64,000 nt of DNA from Phytophthora sp. 'mugwort' (taxonomy: Eukaryota > Oomycota > Peronosporomycetes > Peronosporales > Peronosporaceae). The stretch covers positions 4,092,001 through 4,156,000 of the forward strand of contig JAUCEF010000001.1 of assembly GCA_033558025.1 (NCBI GenBank), written 5' to 3'. A model generated the notes under the pieces. It was not told the origin of the DNA, did not search any database, and was given only the letters and a program-made list of their open reading frames with translations. Positions 21,663 through 32,045 of this stretch are shown here, one piece after another (position 1 is the first letter of the stretch; each line of letters opens with the position of its first letter). The position numbers were made by a program, and so were the translations under genes.

Positions 21663-24340
21663 TCAACATTTGTTAGACGCTAGGTGGTATAGTAAGCCAC
21701 ACTCATGATGCTTATATTGACAAGTCAATGCACGACGTACCGCAATGAAGTTGAAAGCCTCGGTGGAGTCTACCGCTAGTAGTTGCCCCATGAGTTCATC
21801 AAAGAACGCGAAATCCTTCGGTGGAGGCTTGTTGTTCAGTTTCCGATAATACCGGTGCACGAAGAAAGCTTTCACGAGCGCAATGTCGAAGAGGCAAAAA
21901 CCAATGTCCGATAGTATTTTCGCTGCTTATAGGCGAGTTGGACGTTATAGCGCTGCATCCGCAGTTGATCGTGCACGTCGACATTACCGATCCAACGATG
22001 TTAGTCGCGTATCAGCTCCGGGGCAGGCAGCGGCTGCATTTCACCGTTGATTCGGCGCATTGTATTTCATGAAAACCATAGTTAGAGTAAGACAATCACT
22101 GTAGCAATCGATACAAAGCACTTACAGACTGTGCCTGGCGCTCGGCTCCCTCCACTGGATAGCATGTGGACCGGGTTCCGATCCATCCACATTGCCGCCG
22201 TAAGATGCGGGAACTCCTTTCCTGGGCCAGGATAGTGGTGCACTGCGGCGGCAACATAACCTTGCGCTTGTTTCCTTTTTATTTTTCTTCGCAGTTATTA
22301 CGCCCTGTGCGTAGCCCGCCCGATCCGCTGAATCGTGCCTGTGATGTACATGTCGCGATGGAGGAGCTCCAGAGCTAGATTTACAGATGTGTAAAACCTG
22401 TCAGTGACGACGAGACGCCATGGAGACGTAGGCCAGAGGGGCAGCGTTGAATTCATGTTCCGAAGCACTGCCGCCTCGCCTGAATTGTTGTCTTTGGGTA
22501 CTGGCGTGTATAGGGGCGTCTTGGCTCCGCAGTAGACCTTAATTCTGATGCAAGACAACAACAAACATTTCATAAGTTAGCCATATGTTGGACGAATAAG
22601 TCACGAAGGAGAGATTAATTTGACGGAGATCCAGCATAAGCACTTAGGACAAAACAAAATCGTGACAAGCCGAAGCTTGCCACGAGGGCATGATCACGCA
22701 CTTCATGCCGTACGCCGTCTTTTCTCAGGCAGCAACAAACACCCTTGTTCGCCACTTGTGCGGCTTGTCCTTGTTGAATTGCCGAGTAGCCCCGAGAGCG
22801 CAAAGGCAGCGTCGCTTCATTGAAATTGATGACAGGTAACATCCTGTATCCTCGGGCAAACGTACGCTGCAGCATATCCACAACGGGTCGAATCTTCCAG
22901 GATCGGTCGAGTCGAGCCAGCGGCGACTTGTTGTTCGAAAAGTGTACCCCATGATCCTGGGCTTCGCCATCAAACAGGCCAAAGCTATTAACAGGCAGCG
23001 CACCCACTTTCTTCGTGGACCAATATGCGGCAATTCCTTCGCGTGTGGTCACCAACTTTCGTGCGATCAGCCGCGCAACGACACGTAAGGCCTCCCATGC
23101 CTCTATATCGTGCACACTCGCTAGACGCCGATGAATTTCACCAATGTTTTCGACGTCTCCATCATTTTGGAGCTGCTGTGACCGAAGAGATCGTGCCCGC
23201 CCAGGGATGGACTGGGTGCGATACGCATTGCTCTCCGCAGCAATTTGTTACCATAGCTTGGGCGGCACAAAGTAGAATAGCAGTGCTTGTGGGTCGTTAG
23301 CTACACTTAGTACACTGTCGCTTGTTCCGTATGGACCGTATCGTAGAGGTCTGCATACGTAGGGTCCGGTCCAAACTTTGTCGCGTCTAACCGATTTACA
23401 AAACATCAACACTTTGTCAGCCCTTATGTTGCCCAGTATGTTCATCCAGTCATCTTATGTTGGACACCTCCGGCATAACGTACCGCATTCCCATTAATGT
23501 AGCGGATGGATAAAATCTTTGCTTGTCCTTGGCGGCCGAGGACCAAATTGAGGCAGGAAGCTCCTCCACCTCTTCGTCCAGATCCCCGTCGGTCAGGGCA
23601 CCGATGTCCCAATCTCCATCCCAGCTATCATCGTCGCCATCTCCTTCATCTTCTGGTTCCTCAGAAAGGTCCAAATTCTCGTCGGAATTCAGACCTGAGC
23701 ACTGGTCCGCTCCTTCCGCCATCAAGGTCGGGTCTGCATCTACGATACAGGACGGAATTACGAGTGCAGATTCTTCTCTGGTATCTTCGACCCCTTCCTC
23801 TCCATCGCTTGATGATGTCTACACATTCACACATTACACGCATTATGTTAATGCATATGTTGGATCCATGACTCCAGCAAAAAATCATTATGTTGGACAC
23901 CAGAAACATTACTTACTTACCTCCTCACCAGCCTCGCTATCGTCTTGCAGTACACCACGACGGCTTTGCTGGATGGAGCCTGAGTAGTTCGTTTTCGCTT
24001 TCCGCCGCTGGACTGACGGCTGTCACGAACAGGTTCAGGGGGGGGGGGGCGAACAAGTGTCGTCACCTCCACGCTCGCAATCGACACCACCATACCCGCA
24101 ACAACTTCTGCAACAACGTCATTTGCCGCCGGCGCCTTCTTCCTTGCAGACACCCTCCGCTGGTGCCTTCTCCTTTGCCGACGCCTTCACCGCCGCCTTC
24201 GCCGGTGGCTTCTCCCTTGCTGGCGCTGGCTTCTGCTCTGTCTGCCGGATTCGTCGCTCTCGACGCTGCGCCTCGAGACACAACCGACACTCCTCTGTCG
24301 TTAGCTCACCACGGTGTGTTTTCCCAACCGGGCCCCCCAT
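21663..24340 (-). mobile_element. piggyBac-type transposase gene (piggyBac-2), first catalytic Asp replaced
   Basis: Read leftward from an ATG at 24340 (MGGPVGKTHRGELTTEECR). A basic/Ala-rich N-terminus is followed by an acidic block (LSEEPEDEGDGDDDSWDGD, about 23670-23610), then DRSWKIRPVVDMLQRTFARG (about 22900), INFNEATLPLRSRG (about 22820), then the second catalytic Asp region LVVTDRFYTSVNLALELL (about 22410), and FFVHRYYRKLNNKPPPKDF (about 21860) near the end. The usual first catalytic motif FDEAM reads FNEAT here, so even a frame-corrected protein would lack one of the three catalytic aspartates. Intron-like gaps occur near 22090-22130 and 22560-22620. An initiator-like sequence lies just upstream of the ATG. 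Confidence 0.75.
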
Positions 24341-24355
24341 CTCTCACCTTCGCCG

Positions 24356-24373
24356 TCTTTTTTGAGAATGAGG
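24356..24373 (-). promoter_or_regulatory. Initiator-like site before piggyBac-2 ATG
   Basis: On the minus strand, CTCATTCTCAAAAAAG matches the oomycete initiator pattern (TCATTYY-x-CA) and lies 20-30 nt upstream of the ATG at 24340. Confidence 0.4.
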
Positions 24374-24562
24374 AGAGCTGGTGGCTGTCGGCCACCCGTT
24401 GAGTGGTGGGTGCGTTGTTCTTGTCTCTGTACCTTTCAACGGTGGCCTTAACAAGGGAACCCCTACATCTGTGCATTGGACCTTTTTCAACTAAAACTAT
24501 CTCGACTTGAGTATGGCATCAACCACGATTTGACTCTATACAAATTTCAAGTATAGCTTCGC

Positions 24563-24646
24563 TTATGTTGGAGTTCCAACAAAAAATAGACGCGGCGAAA
24601 AACCTGACTTAGGGTATACACTCCTTATGTTGGATCCTCCAACATA
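24563..24646. repeat. Two palindromic TTGGA sites near the piggyBac-2 right end
   Basis: TGTTGGAGTTCCAACA (24566-24581) is a near-palindrome, and TATGTTGGATCC plus TCCAACATA (24626-24646) is a perfect one around TCC. Direct copies of TTATGTTGGA also occur at 23455, 23888, 24563 and 24625. They may be transposase-binding subterminal sites. Confidence 0.6.
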
Positions 24647-24861
24647 CGGGACTAAGGGGTTAAGTATCATCTGTTGGACACTGCATTTAAATACGATTTG
24701 ACCCGCATGGTGTTGACAAAAGCGGCTAGACAGTGTGCACCTTATCAATGGTTAAGGTGGAAGCAGACGGTAATTGTGTGCCTCCCACATTCGAGAGGAC
24801 AGCGGCGCAATCTATTGGCAGCTCTAGCGTTCGTTGCGTGGACGTCAATGCCTGGAACGTT

Positions 24862-24906
24862 TACACGAAATTCGTTTCAAGTTCGCGTTGAAACGAATTC
24901 CGTGTA
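24862..24906. repeat. Fold-back with 19-bp arms
   Basis: The arms TACACGAAATTCGTTTCAA (24862-24880) and TTGAAACGAATTCCGTGTA (24888-24906) are reverse complements with one mismatch, around a 7-base loop GTTCGCG. Confidence 0.85.
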
Positions 24907-25169
24907 GTCGATTCTGCCAATACTGAGACCCTAGCCGTTGCAGAGATTCAATTGCTATTCTCGATAATGCCAAAATTCACCGCAAACTAGGAGCCGGAAG
25001 AGGAACGGCCGACCAAGCTATTGTCACTTCTTGTGTCGTCAAACAATCCCACGGTTGACCACTTTTCTCAGAGCCTTGCGCTTGTGACGCCGAATAGCTT
25101 GGTTGCATCTATCACACGTTAGTTTTCAGTAGCCACGGAGGGCGTACCAGATACCAGAAAATGTCTGGG

Positions 25170-26660
25170 CGTGGAGAAGCCGGGCTCCTCGGTCGTGTAT
25201 GAGATGGCCTCCGCCCAGTCGGAGCTTCGGTGGGTCATGATCGGGTATAGTCGCCATTCTATTGGAGCCATATATACGGCAAGTTTAAGATGTTCAAGTT
25301 GCTGGCGTATGCCGGTCCACTATATCGGGTACGCCACAATGTCGCAGGAACCACTCGAACAACGGATGACGCCACTTCACTGCAGCGGGAGTGTAATCTT
25401 CGCTTGGTGGTTGAGTGAGCTACTCGAAACGCCAAGTTGGCGAAGCGCGGTCTCTCAGGTAGGTCGTGTGACTTCGAGAACGCTGCGTGACGGTTAGTCG
25501 GTACTAGAACTTCAGTAGCAATGTCTCTTCGATTTTTCGTGTAGACTGTACGGAATGCCTGTTGGGTATTCAATTGTATCACCGAGTGGTGTGTACGCGT
25601 GAATATCGCGCCGGCGGGTATCCGAACGATCCACTAGCATCCGAAACGCGGGCATCGGGCAAATCCGGCTGAGTTTGTAAATGTTACCACTCAGAACATA
25701 GTACCCCGCCTCAGTGGTGTAAAGTGCTCCCACAAAAAAAAACTGATCGTTGGATGTATAGGTCGTCGATTCACCACCAATGAACTCAGTCCGGTGCGTT
25801 GAGATGCTGAAGGCCGTCGACGTCACTGAGATTCATCGCCCCACTAAACGTAATCGATACCCAACCGGGCGTCCATTGTCCTGGGTATGCTGCATACAAC
25901 CCCATCACGTGGTTGACCATCCGGGTCACATCGATTGAACTGGTTGGGACTATGCGACCTCCCTGTGCCCGTTTCCTCTCGGAGTGTTCCTTCTGAACAA
26001 TTCGCAAAACGTAGCGTTGTGCAGTAGTCGGCGAAGCTCACCGAACCACTCGAGCCATTGGGCATTAACCCAGATCTCGTCGCTGAGCCGGATCATGGAC
26101 TGCCAGATCATTGCCTTGGCTCCTCTATCGTTCCAAGTGTCCCTGCTGGGAAGGCGCAGCGCCGTAGCTATATTATGGACCACGGTCGGAATAAGCAGAG
26201 TCTGGTCCGGGGAGCATCAACTTCCGTTTCAAGGCATGATACTGACTGCGGAGCATGTCAGTCAGATCTAACGAATCTGAGCACGCGGGCTCCGTTACAC
26301 CAAAGCGATGAATCTGGGTGCCCATCGCTCCATGGGTGCCGTTGATACACTCTGATGCCCATCTAACGTCGAACTGGTTCTTAATCGCATTGGTGTGAAG
26401 GACGTTGATTTTGGCCCTCCAGTAAAAGCGGCACAGGGATGATGTCCAGTTGTCCGACGTCAGCATATCCAGTTCGTCAGTGGCCAGTGTATGGTGTGTT
26501 TTATCGTGGTGAGGCTGCCGATTAAGCCATTTTGCCTCTTGGCTATATAAGCTTGCTTCTTCAGATGCATCGCCACCTTCCCAAACACGAGCCGATTCTC
26601 TTCGTCGTACAGCATGAATTTGTCGAAAACAATCCAGTCTTCATATGGCATGGCAATGGT
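25170..26660 (-). pseudogene. Unrecognised multi-frame coding relic
   Basis: Six minus-strand frames follow one another with small overlaps: MPYEDWIVFDKFMLYDEENR (from 26651), TSDNWTSSLCRFYWRAKINV (from 26460), RDTWNDRGAKAMIWQSMIRL (about 26150), MVNHVMGLYAAYPGQWTPGW (about 25920), FIGGESTTYTSNDQFFFVGA (about 25785), and ending near 25310 with AVKWRHPLFEWFLRHC. Composition is that of ordinary globular protein (many Trp/Tyr, few low-complexity tracts), so this was probably one coding unit of roughly 400-450 residues broken by about five indels. I recognise no domain. It could be a host gene relic, a rare mobile-element protein or an integrated foreign sequence. Confidence 0.45.
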
Positions 26661-26899
26661 CGGTCATGCGTATTCCCTGCGGCCTCGTCTACATGGCAAG
26701 CGTCTTACGCCGATGCTGCGTGTCCATATCATCGGCATGGAGGTGTTCCTGATGTGATCGTACCCCTTTTGGCGACATCATCCCACCATATTGCATGTGA
26801 GCACACAGAGATCAGATTCGATTCGGTGTGTGTCGCGGTATTTAATGTCGTGTATCGCTCCGGTGGCTAAGTCGCGTGCCTTAGAGACGGATAAATGCT

Positions 26900-28440
26900 T
26901 CCTATCTGGAGCCGGGTGAACGAGTCCTTGACTCGTAGACGTGTGCTGTTACGATGCACAACCTGCCCGTTCAGCTTGCCTCGAGCTCTTTGTGTGCAGG
27001 TCACATCTTATCTCCATCCAGGCCCCGCGACGTACGAGTCACAACTTGTCGATCGTTCGAGGCATCACATTAGTCACATTTCCATCCCACCATCCTTGAA
27101 TTGAGCTAGACAAGATGCCATGGTGAAGGTTAAGAGCATGGAATACGCTACGCAGGACCCCAAGTTTGTTTTTGCTGTTTGCGAAGAGGGTGTTGAAACT
27201 GAGGAGATAACCATGTGAAAGCCGCTGATCGAAGAGCAACGGTTGGTGAGTAGCTGGTCTTTCCTTGTATTAGGGCATGTATATAGGCATCGGATGTAAG
27301 CTCATCATGCTAACCCCCTTTTTTTTTCTCCCTAAGCGTCCCTATCGACCCCCCCCCCCCCTGGCACCACTGACCCAGCTCACTGCATTTCATGCGCTGG
27401 TTCTTCCTGTGGTAGTCACAGAGCTGAAGCTGCTGTGCTTTGGTGAGGCTGGCTCAAGGCATCGACTTGCTGGACGCGGCCGAGATTTTAAAATGTAAGC
27501 ACCGCTAGCCATAGGTTGGATGTCCAGGCCGTTATTTTTGATGGCCAAACCGTTTTCGCGCCAATTTTAATCGAGTGGTCTTCGCTCACTCAGTACATTC
27601 GCCTCTATGTTTCAATAACCAATAGAATGTGGGATGGCAGGTGATACGGTATTCGACTAAGTGATCGGGGTTATGGATTAGTAGCAGATTTGTTATTACT
27701 ACGCCTACACGTTTTAGTGGGGGATATTGGCATTTACGTCTGGCCTCAAATATTGTTAAAATTAATTCGGTAAAAAGTTGTATTCTATTCTAAGGTGCCC
27801 TTGCTAAAGAATTTAAGAACGACACCTGCTGCTCGCGGCCTTGCTTCCTGCCCAGCTCAGCCCGAAACGCAGCATCTTTCCTACCTCTGTTCGACGCGCC
27901 GGTAGAATCTGCGCGAACAAGCAGCGTGCCAATCTCTGCGTGCGCTTCTTGATCGCTTCAGGGTCGAGCCCGTCTTCGACCGCGCCCTCAGTATCTTGCC
28001 CTCTTGTGCCTCAACGCTCGTTGCTCCACGAGTTACAACCATTTTCGTAGAGTCGCTGATGCCGCAAAAGTCCCTGGGCACCCGCAACTTGAGGGTACAC
28101 CATGCGATAGGAATCGCTTTGACAGGAATAAATAGCTAGCACAAGTACTGAGGGATTGTCGGTACCACGAAAGAGAGGTACGAATCGTTCCAACCGATGT
28201 AATCAGCACCACAGCAACATGAATTCGAATATCAGCACAGCAACATCAGTTCGAGTATTATTGTGCATGTATTCATAACTGTGGTACACTGTACACATGG
28301 CAGAGTTATGTGCCGTTCGAACTGCTGGTCGGTCGGTCGGTAGGCACTAAAGCAGACCTTCTTATACCACACTTCTTATATAGTGTGTCGTATTAGCTTT
28401 ATTTCAGCACATCCAGAATATATTTTCCGGCACTATGCCG
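26900..28440. other. No gene recognised
   Basis: Short frames only. It contains a T-run/C-run pair (27320-27361). Low-complexity and AT-rich spacer. Confidence 0.4.
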
Positions 28441-28454
28441 ATTTATAACTAACA

Positions 28455-30380
28455 CTACGACTTCTGTATACCTAGACTGTTAAGCTGGTCCCGCTGTTTA
28501 GCCTGAAAATCCCCTCTAATGGAAGGGAGGTCAACGCTGTGCGACGGTCGTTCAATTCGTACTTCATAATCGAGAAATCTGAATTGACAGATGCCGTGTT
28601 GGCAAGTACGGTTGCTAAACCACAGCAAAACTGTCGGAGATACGAGAAGGTTTTCGGCTTTGCAGCCTTCTCGAGAGCGTCCCAACCGTCACTGAAATTC
28701 GTTTCATAGCCTTCTTTTTGAATTTGCTGCGCTGACCCGTCCAGCAAATTGGTTCGACACAACTCTCGATGTTCACATTCTACAGCTTCAATCTGAGAAA
28801 GATTCCAGAACTTCGACAACTGCTCGCGACGAGGTCCCAATACATCATCGGCGAAATCACGCGGGGGAACTAAACCAAGTCTGATGGCATTACTGGTGGG
28901 GCAACATTTCCAGATGTTCGATTGTTACTGTCCCTTTCTGCTTGTACGAGCTCCATTCCTTCAATAACGTGCACCACAAATTTACCTTGCTGTTGAGAGT
29001 CAATGGCTTGTCTTCCGGTGACAGATTACCCAGGTAAGTATTCACAAACGTTCCTTGATCTCTCAAATAGTTAATGAGATTGTGCTCCTTGAGCCAGTAC
29101 TTCTCGGAAACAACGTCACTCATGCCATGTGAAATGGTAACATCAATTCGCGGGTGCACAGACAAAATACTCCGTAGTCGAGCCACTAAAAATTTTAACT
29201 TCTGTCGTTTGTTGGAAAGAATAATATCTTTGGCCTAGATTTATATAAAAGTCACATTTATCAGAGAAGTGATGCCGTAGATGAACGCAGCATTGATCCA
29301 CCACGTCGAGACAGTGAATCAGAGGAATGTTGCTCGAAATGAGAACCAAGTTCAACACGGTTGTTGAGAATCCAACCCAACGCGTTGTTCATGTAGAGCC
29401 ATCGGTTAGTCAATTTCTTGGCAACACTACCCATTTCTCCAATCATTTTTTGTCTGCGAAGGTGGTTAATTAAATCCTTCGTTTTGTTTACAAAATCCCC
29501 TCCGTCAACTATGGAATATGCTGATTTCACCACGAGATCCATCTGATGTGCTACACACCATACTCGTAGTATCGGATGAGTTGCCTCCTTCTCGAGTAAC
29601 GTCACAACACTACCATGACGTCCAGGCATTGCATTCTCTCCATCAGAAGAAACACCAATCAGCTTTTCTCTCCACTGGGTCAATAGAACATCAAGCACCT
29701 TCACAATTTATTCCTTGCGTACGTGCTCGCCAAATTGTCCGTCATTCCATAAAGCTTATGATTGCCCATTGCGTTGTAGTGCTGCTGGATAACACCAGCC
29801 GTTTGACGAAACGGTAATCCAATACTAATATGTCGAATAGCGACAGCGAATCGGAGGGTTCTTAATTATAACGGTGTACGTCCCGCAATTCACTTTCCCA
29901 AATGCACGAAGAGCGGTTGCAACGGACACATTCTCATCTTCCACATTGAAAAGGATTTTTCCAATTAAGTCATTCACAATGGACTCAGGAACTTCAAACC
30001 TCAAAACGGAAGACTCGTCCTCGAAATGGGACGTCAACTGATTGCTGTCTAGTTAGACAGGAAAATAAACTTGATTTCGCTTTATCACTCAGTGCTAGAT
30101 ATGATGCCCACTTCACGCCATGAGCAGTAGCGTTGTACTCTGTATAATTCTGTGGTCGAAAAGGAAGTTTGTAAAACTTGGAGTTTTGCGTTCGCTTCCG
30201 CTTTCCGTTCGACTCCTCTCGTCCAAAATATCGATAGAACAGACAGCAAACGGAACCGACAGCACCCTTGGTGTCTCTTACGGCAACTTCTAGGCCATAC
30301 TGGAGCGCATGGGCAGGCTGGAACGGCGTCTTGCGCGAGGGAGACGTGCTGGAAACGCTCGGCTTGAGCCTGCTCATCTT
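28455..30380 (-). mobile_element. hAT-type transposase with BED-like N-terminus, degenerate
   Basis: Reading leftward from about 30377 (MSRLKPSVSSTSPSR), an N-terminal region contains AHALQYGLEVAVRDTKGAVG and a Cys pair. Next, near 29690-29540, comes WREKLIGVSSDGENAMPGRH then RVWCVAHQMDLVVKSAY, the central hAT pattern of a D-G-x-N-x-M and C-x-A-H-x-x-D/N-L box. The C-terminus near 28600-28530 reads ANTASVNSDFSIMKYELNDR, the dimerisation-region motif (S-x-N/D-F-S-x-M/L-K) of the family. Frame changes around 29260, 29830 and 30000 break it. Overall about 1.9 kb, close to a full-length coding region. Confidence 0.7.
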
Positions 30381-30751
30381 TCCCCCTTGGTATTTCGAAA
30401 CTGGAGAATGGTTAAATTAGGCACTCCGAAATCTTATTTGCGGCACATTGCCAGAAAGTTTTGCGAAGTGCCGGAATTAAGAAGGTCTACACTGAAGACA
30501 CAAATCACGCGTAAACCAAATCACATAAAGTACTGTATCTAACCTGTAATCAACAAAGCTCAAGTTACCGACTGACCAAATCCCCATTTTTTGTGTCACC
30601 TTCCTACCGGAGCTTCCTGTAAGAGGAGTCCTCTTGCGTCAGCATTGTCGACATAATCCATTGAATTCAATGGATTCAATCCGCTGAACTTCAAATTGAA
30701 TATTTGACAGTAAGAAAAGCTCAGTGTGTAAACTGTCAGATGGGATTCACG

Positions 30752-31455
30752 CGCAGATTAATGCCGGCTGACGGACAGGCATTCGAGTATTTTCACCCGA
30801 CAGATCAAGTAGTTTGCCTCATAATGAACACTGTAGCGTTCATCACCACTATCGCCACTGTGCGGTTCTCTCGTCGTCGCTGAGGAGTGCGCGTCCACCA
30901 CGCTGAGCTCCGGATTGCGCCCTCTAGGGCCACAATCGGATCTGTGCGCCGCCCACTCGGGATACAAGCTCTACCCGTTCTCGGGCATGCCGTCGACCAA
31001 CCAACGCAAGGTCATGTGCATGAGCGACGCTTACAAGAAGCTACGTGACGACGCCAAAGACACCAAGATGTCTAACTGCGACTTGACGTTTGACGGCACC
31101 GCGCACAGCATTCACGAAACTATCGAGCTCATGTTCACAGGATGCGAGGCTATTGACCTTAACGAGCTAAGAAATTCCGTCTAAATGAAGAAGAAGTAAG
31201 CTCCATTTAGAACGTCTTCGAGCTTAGTACGAGAACATAGTACATATGCAGTCAACGAATATGATTTTGCACGAAGGGCCGAGGACAACTTGATGAGGAT
31301 ATCAGAGTTACAGCCCAGCTTTAATTGCTGGTGAGCTTTACAGAATTAGGAGATCGACCAGTACCATTGGAGCACTGTATTAATCCCAATAACTACCTCG
31401 ACGGCACGGATAAACACCTTGCGCTGGTAGGCATCACCGGTTGGTAACGTTTGCT
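30752..31455. repeat. Segmental duplication, copy B (elicitin locus)
   Basis: Diverged copy of 10071-10775, including upstream sequence, coding region and 3' flank. No transposon ends or target-site duplication were found at its borders, so the mechanism is open. Confidence 0.8.
30824..31184 (+). pseudogene. Elicitin-like pseudogene (duplicate of 10157-10513)
   Basis: The ATG at 30824 begins MNTVAFITTIATV, parallel to the signal peptide of the intact copy. A net 2-base deletion within the signal-peptide region (about 30855-30870) then throws the frame into a TGA. In the original frame the rest is well preserved: SDLCAAHSGYKLYPFSGMPS, MCMSDAYKKLRDD, MSNCDLTFDG, MFTGCEAIDL. The fourth family cysteine (SDAC in the intact copy) is Tyr here, so disulfide pairing would fail even if the frame were intact. 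Both a frame lesion and a structural lesion point to loss of function some time ago. Confidence 0.8.
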
Positions 31456-31459
31456 CCAG

Positions 31460-31990
31460 ACAGGTCCGATCGAGAAAAAAAACACCATGTATTCCACTTC
31501 CTGACTGCGTCGAGGCACGATAATTTGAGCACATAAAGCTTCCACCAACATATCCCGATCGTTTGCCCACTACAAGGACATACAGTATACTGGGCTGGCG
31601 GTTAAGCAACCCCGAACAGTCGGGTGCTGGACCTTTGGTTGGCATTTTTTGTTTTAGGATAATGCTATAGGTGTTGCACTCGATGATCGAGCGGCCCAAT
31701 AACCAGCCCCTGAATGAAACATCCCCTTTCGGCCAAATAACGATCGATGACGCTCTCAACGTGATGAATCCACATGCTGCAAGTTGTTAGCGTCTTTCGC
31801 CCCGAAGAAAAAATCGGCGAGTGAGCGACGACAGTACAGTATTACGGCGCCAGAATCATCGCCATGCCAGCATTATTTGGTGCTATAATAGCAGGCTAAC
31901 TTCATTGAAGTTTGCTTCTTTGATGTCGTGGCTGCGGGGTAATTACACTACAACAATATTTCAAAAAGAGTAATTACGTTAATCTGACTG
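31460..31990 (-). other. Open minus-strand stretch of unknown origin and WDR53 upstream region
   Basis: A minus-strand frame runs 31759-31346 without an ATG start (contains GVFFLDRTCLEQTLPTGDAY). A matching GDAYQR occurs in the related flank at about 10740. It may be the relic of a third gene in the duplicated block. No domain recognised. Confidence 0.25.
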
Positions 31991-31998
31991 GCCAAAAT

Positions 31999-32016
31999 TC
32001 AGTTTGTGATTTTCCC
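31999..32016 (+). promoter_or_regulatory. Oomycete-type initiator of the WDR53-like gene
   Basis: TTCAGTTTGTGATTTTCC fits the initiator plus following A/T/Y-rich flank, about 45 nt before the ATG at 32046. Confidence 0.4.
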
Positions 32017-32045
32017 ATCTGACAGGTTCACATCGCTTGGTGACC

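Larger units (their letters stand above)
20457..24663. mobile_element. Tentative full span of piggyBac-2 element
   Basis: The left end TTACCCCTTAGTTCCCG (20456 onward) resembles the reverse complement of the right end (CGGGACTAAGGGGTTAA, 24647-24663): CCCCTTAGT plus CCCG in both. PiggyBac elements insert at TTAA and carry short C/G-run inverted ends. The right side has a proper TTAA (24660-24663); the left has TTAC, so one base has changed or the match is coincidence. The 4.2-kb length is plausible for a piggyBac plus insertions. Confidence 0.35.

Noticed and set aside
23506..24402. Long plus-strand Ser/Pro/His-rich frames
   Set aside because: Complement of the acidic and Ala-rich N-terminal exons of piggyBac-2.
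31346..31759. Independent minus-strand gene of 137 codons
   Set aside because: No ATG start and no domain; it overlaps the duplicated elicitin flank. Kept only as a possible relic.
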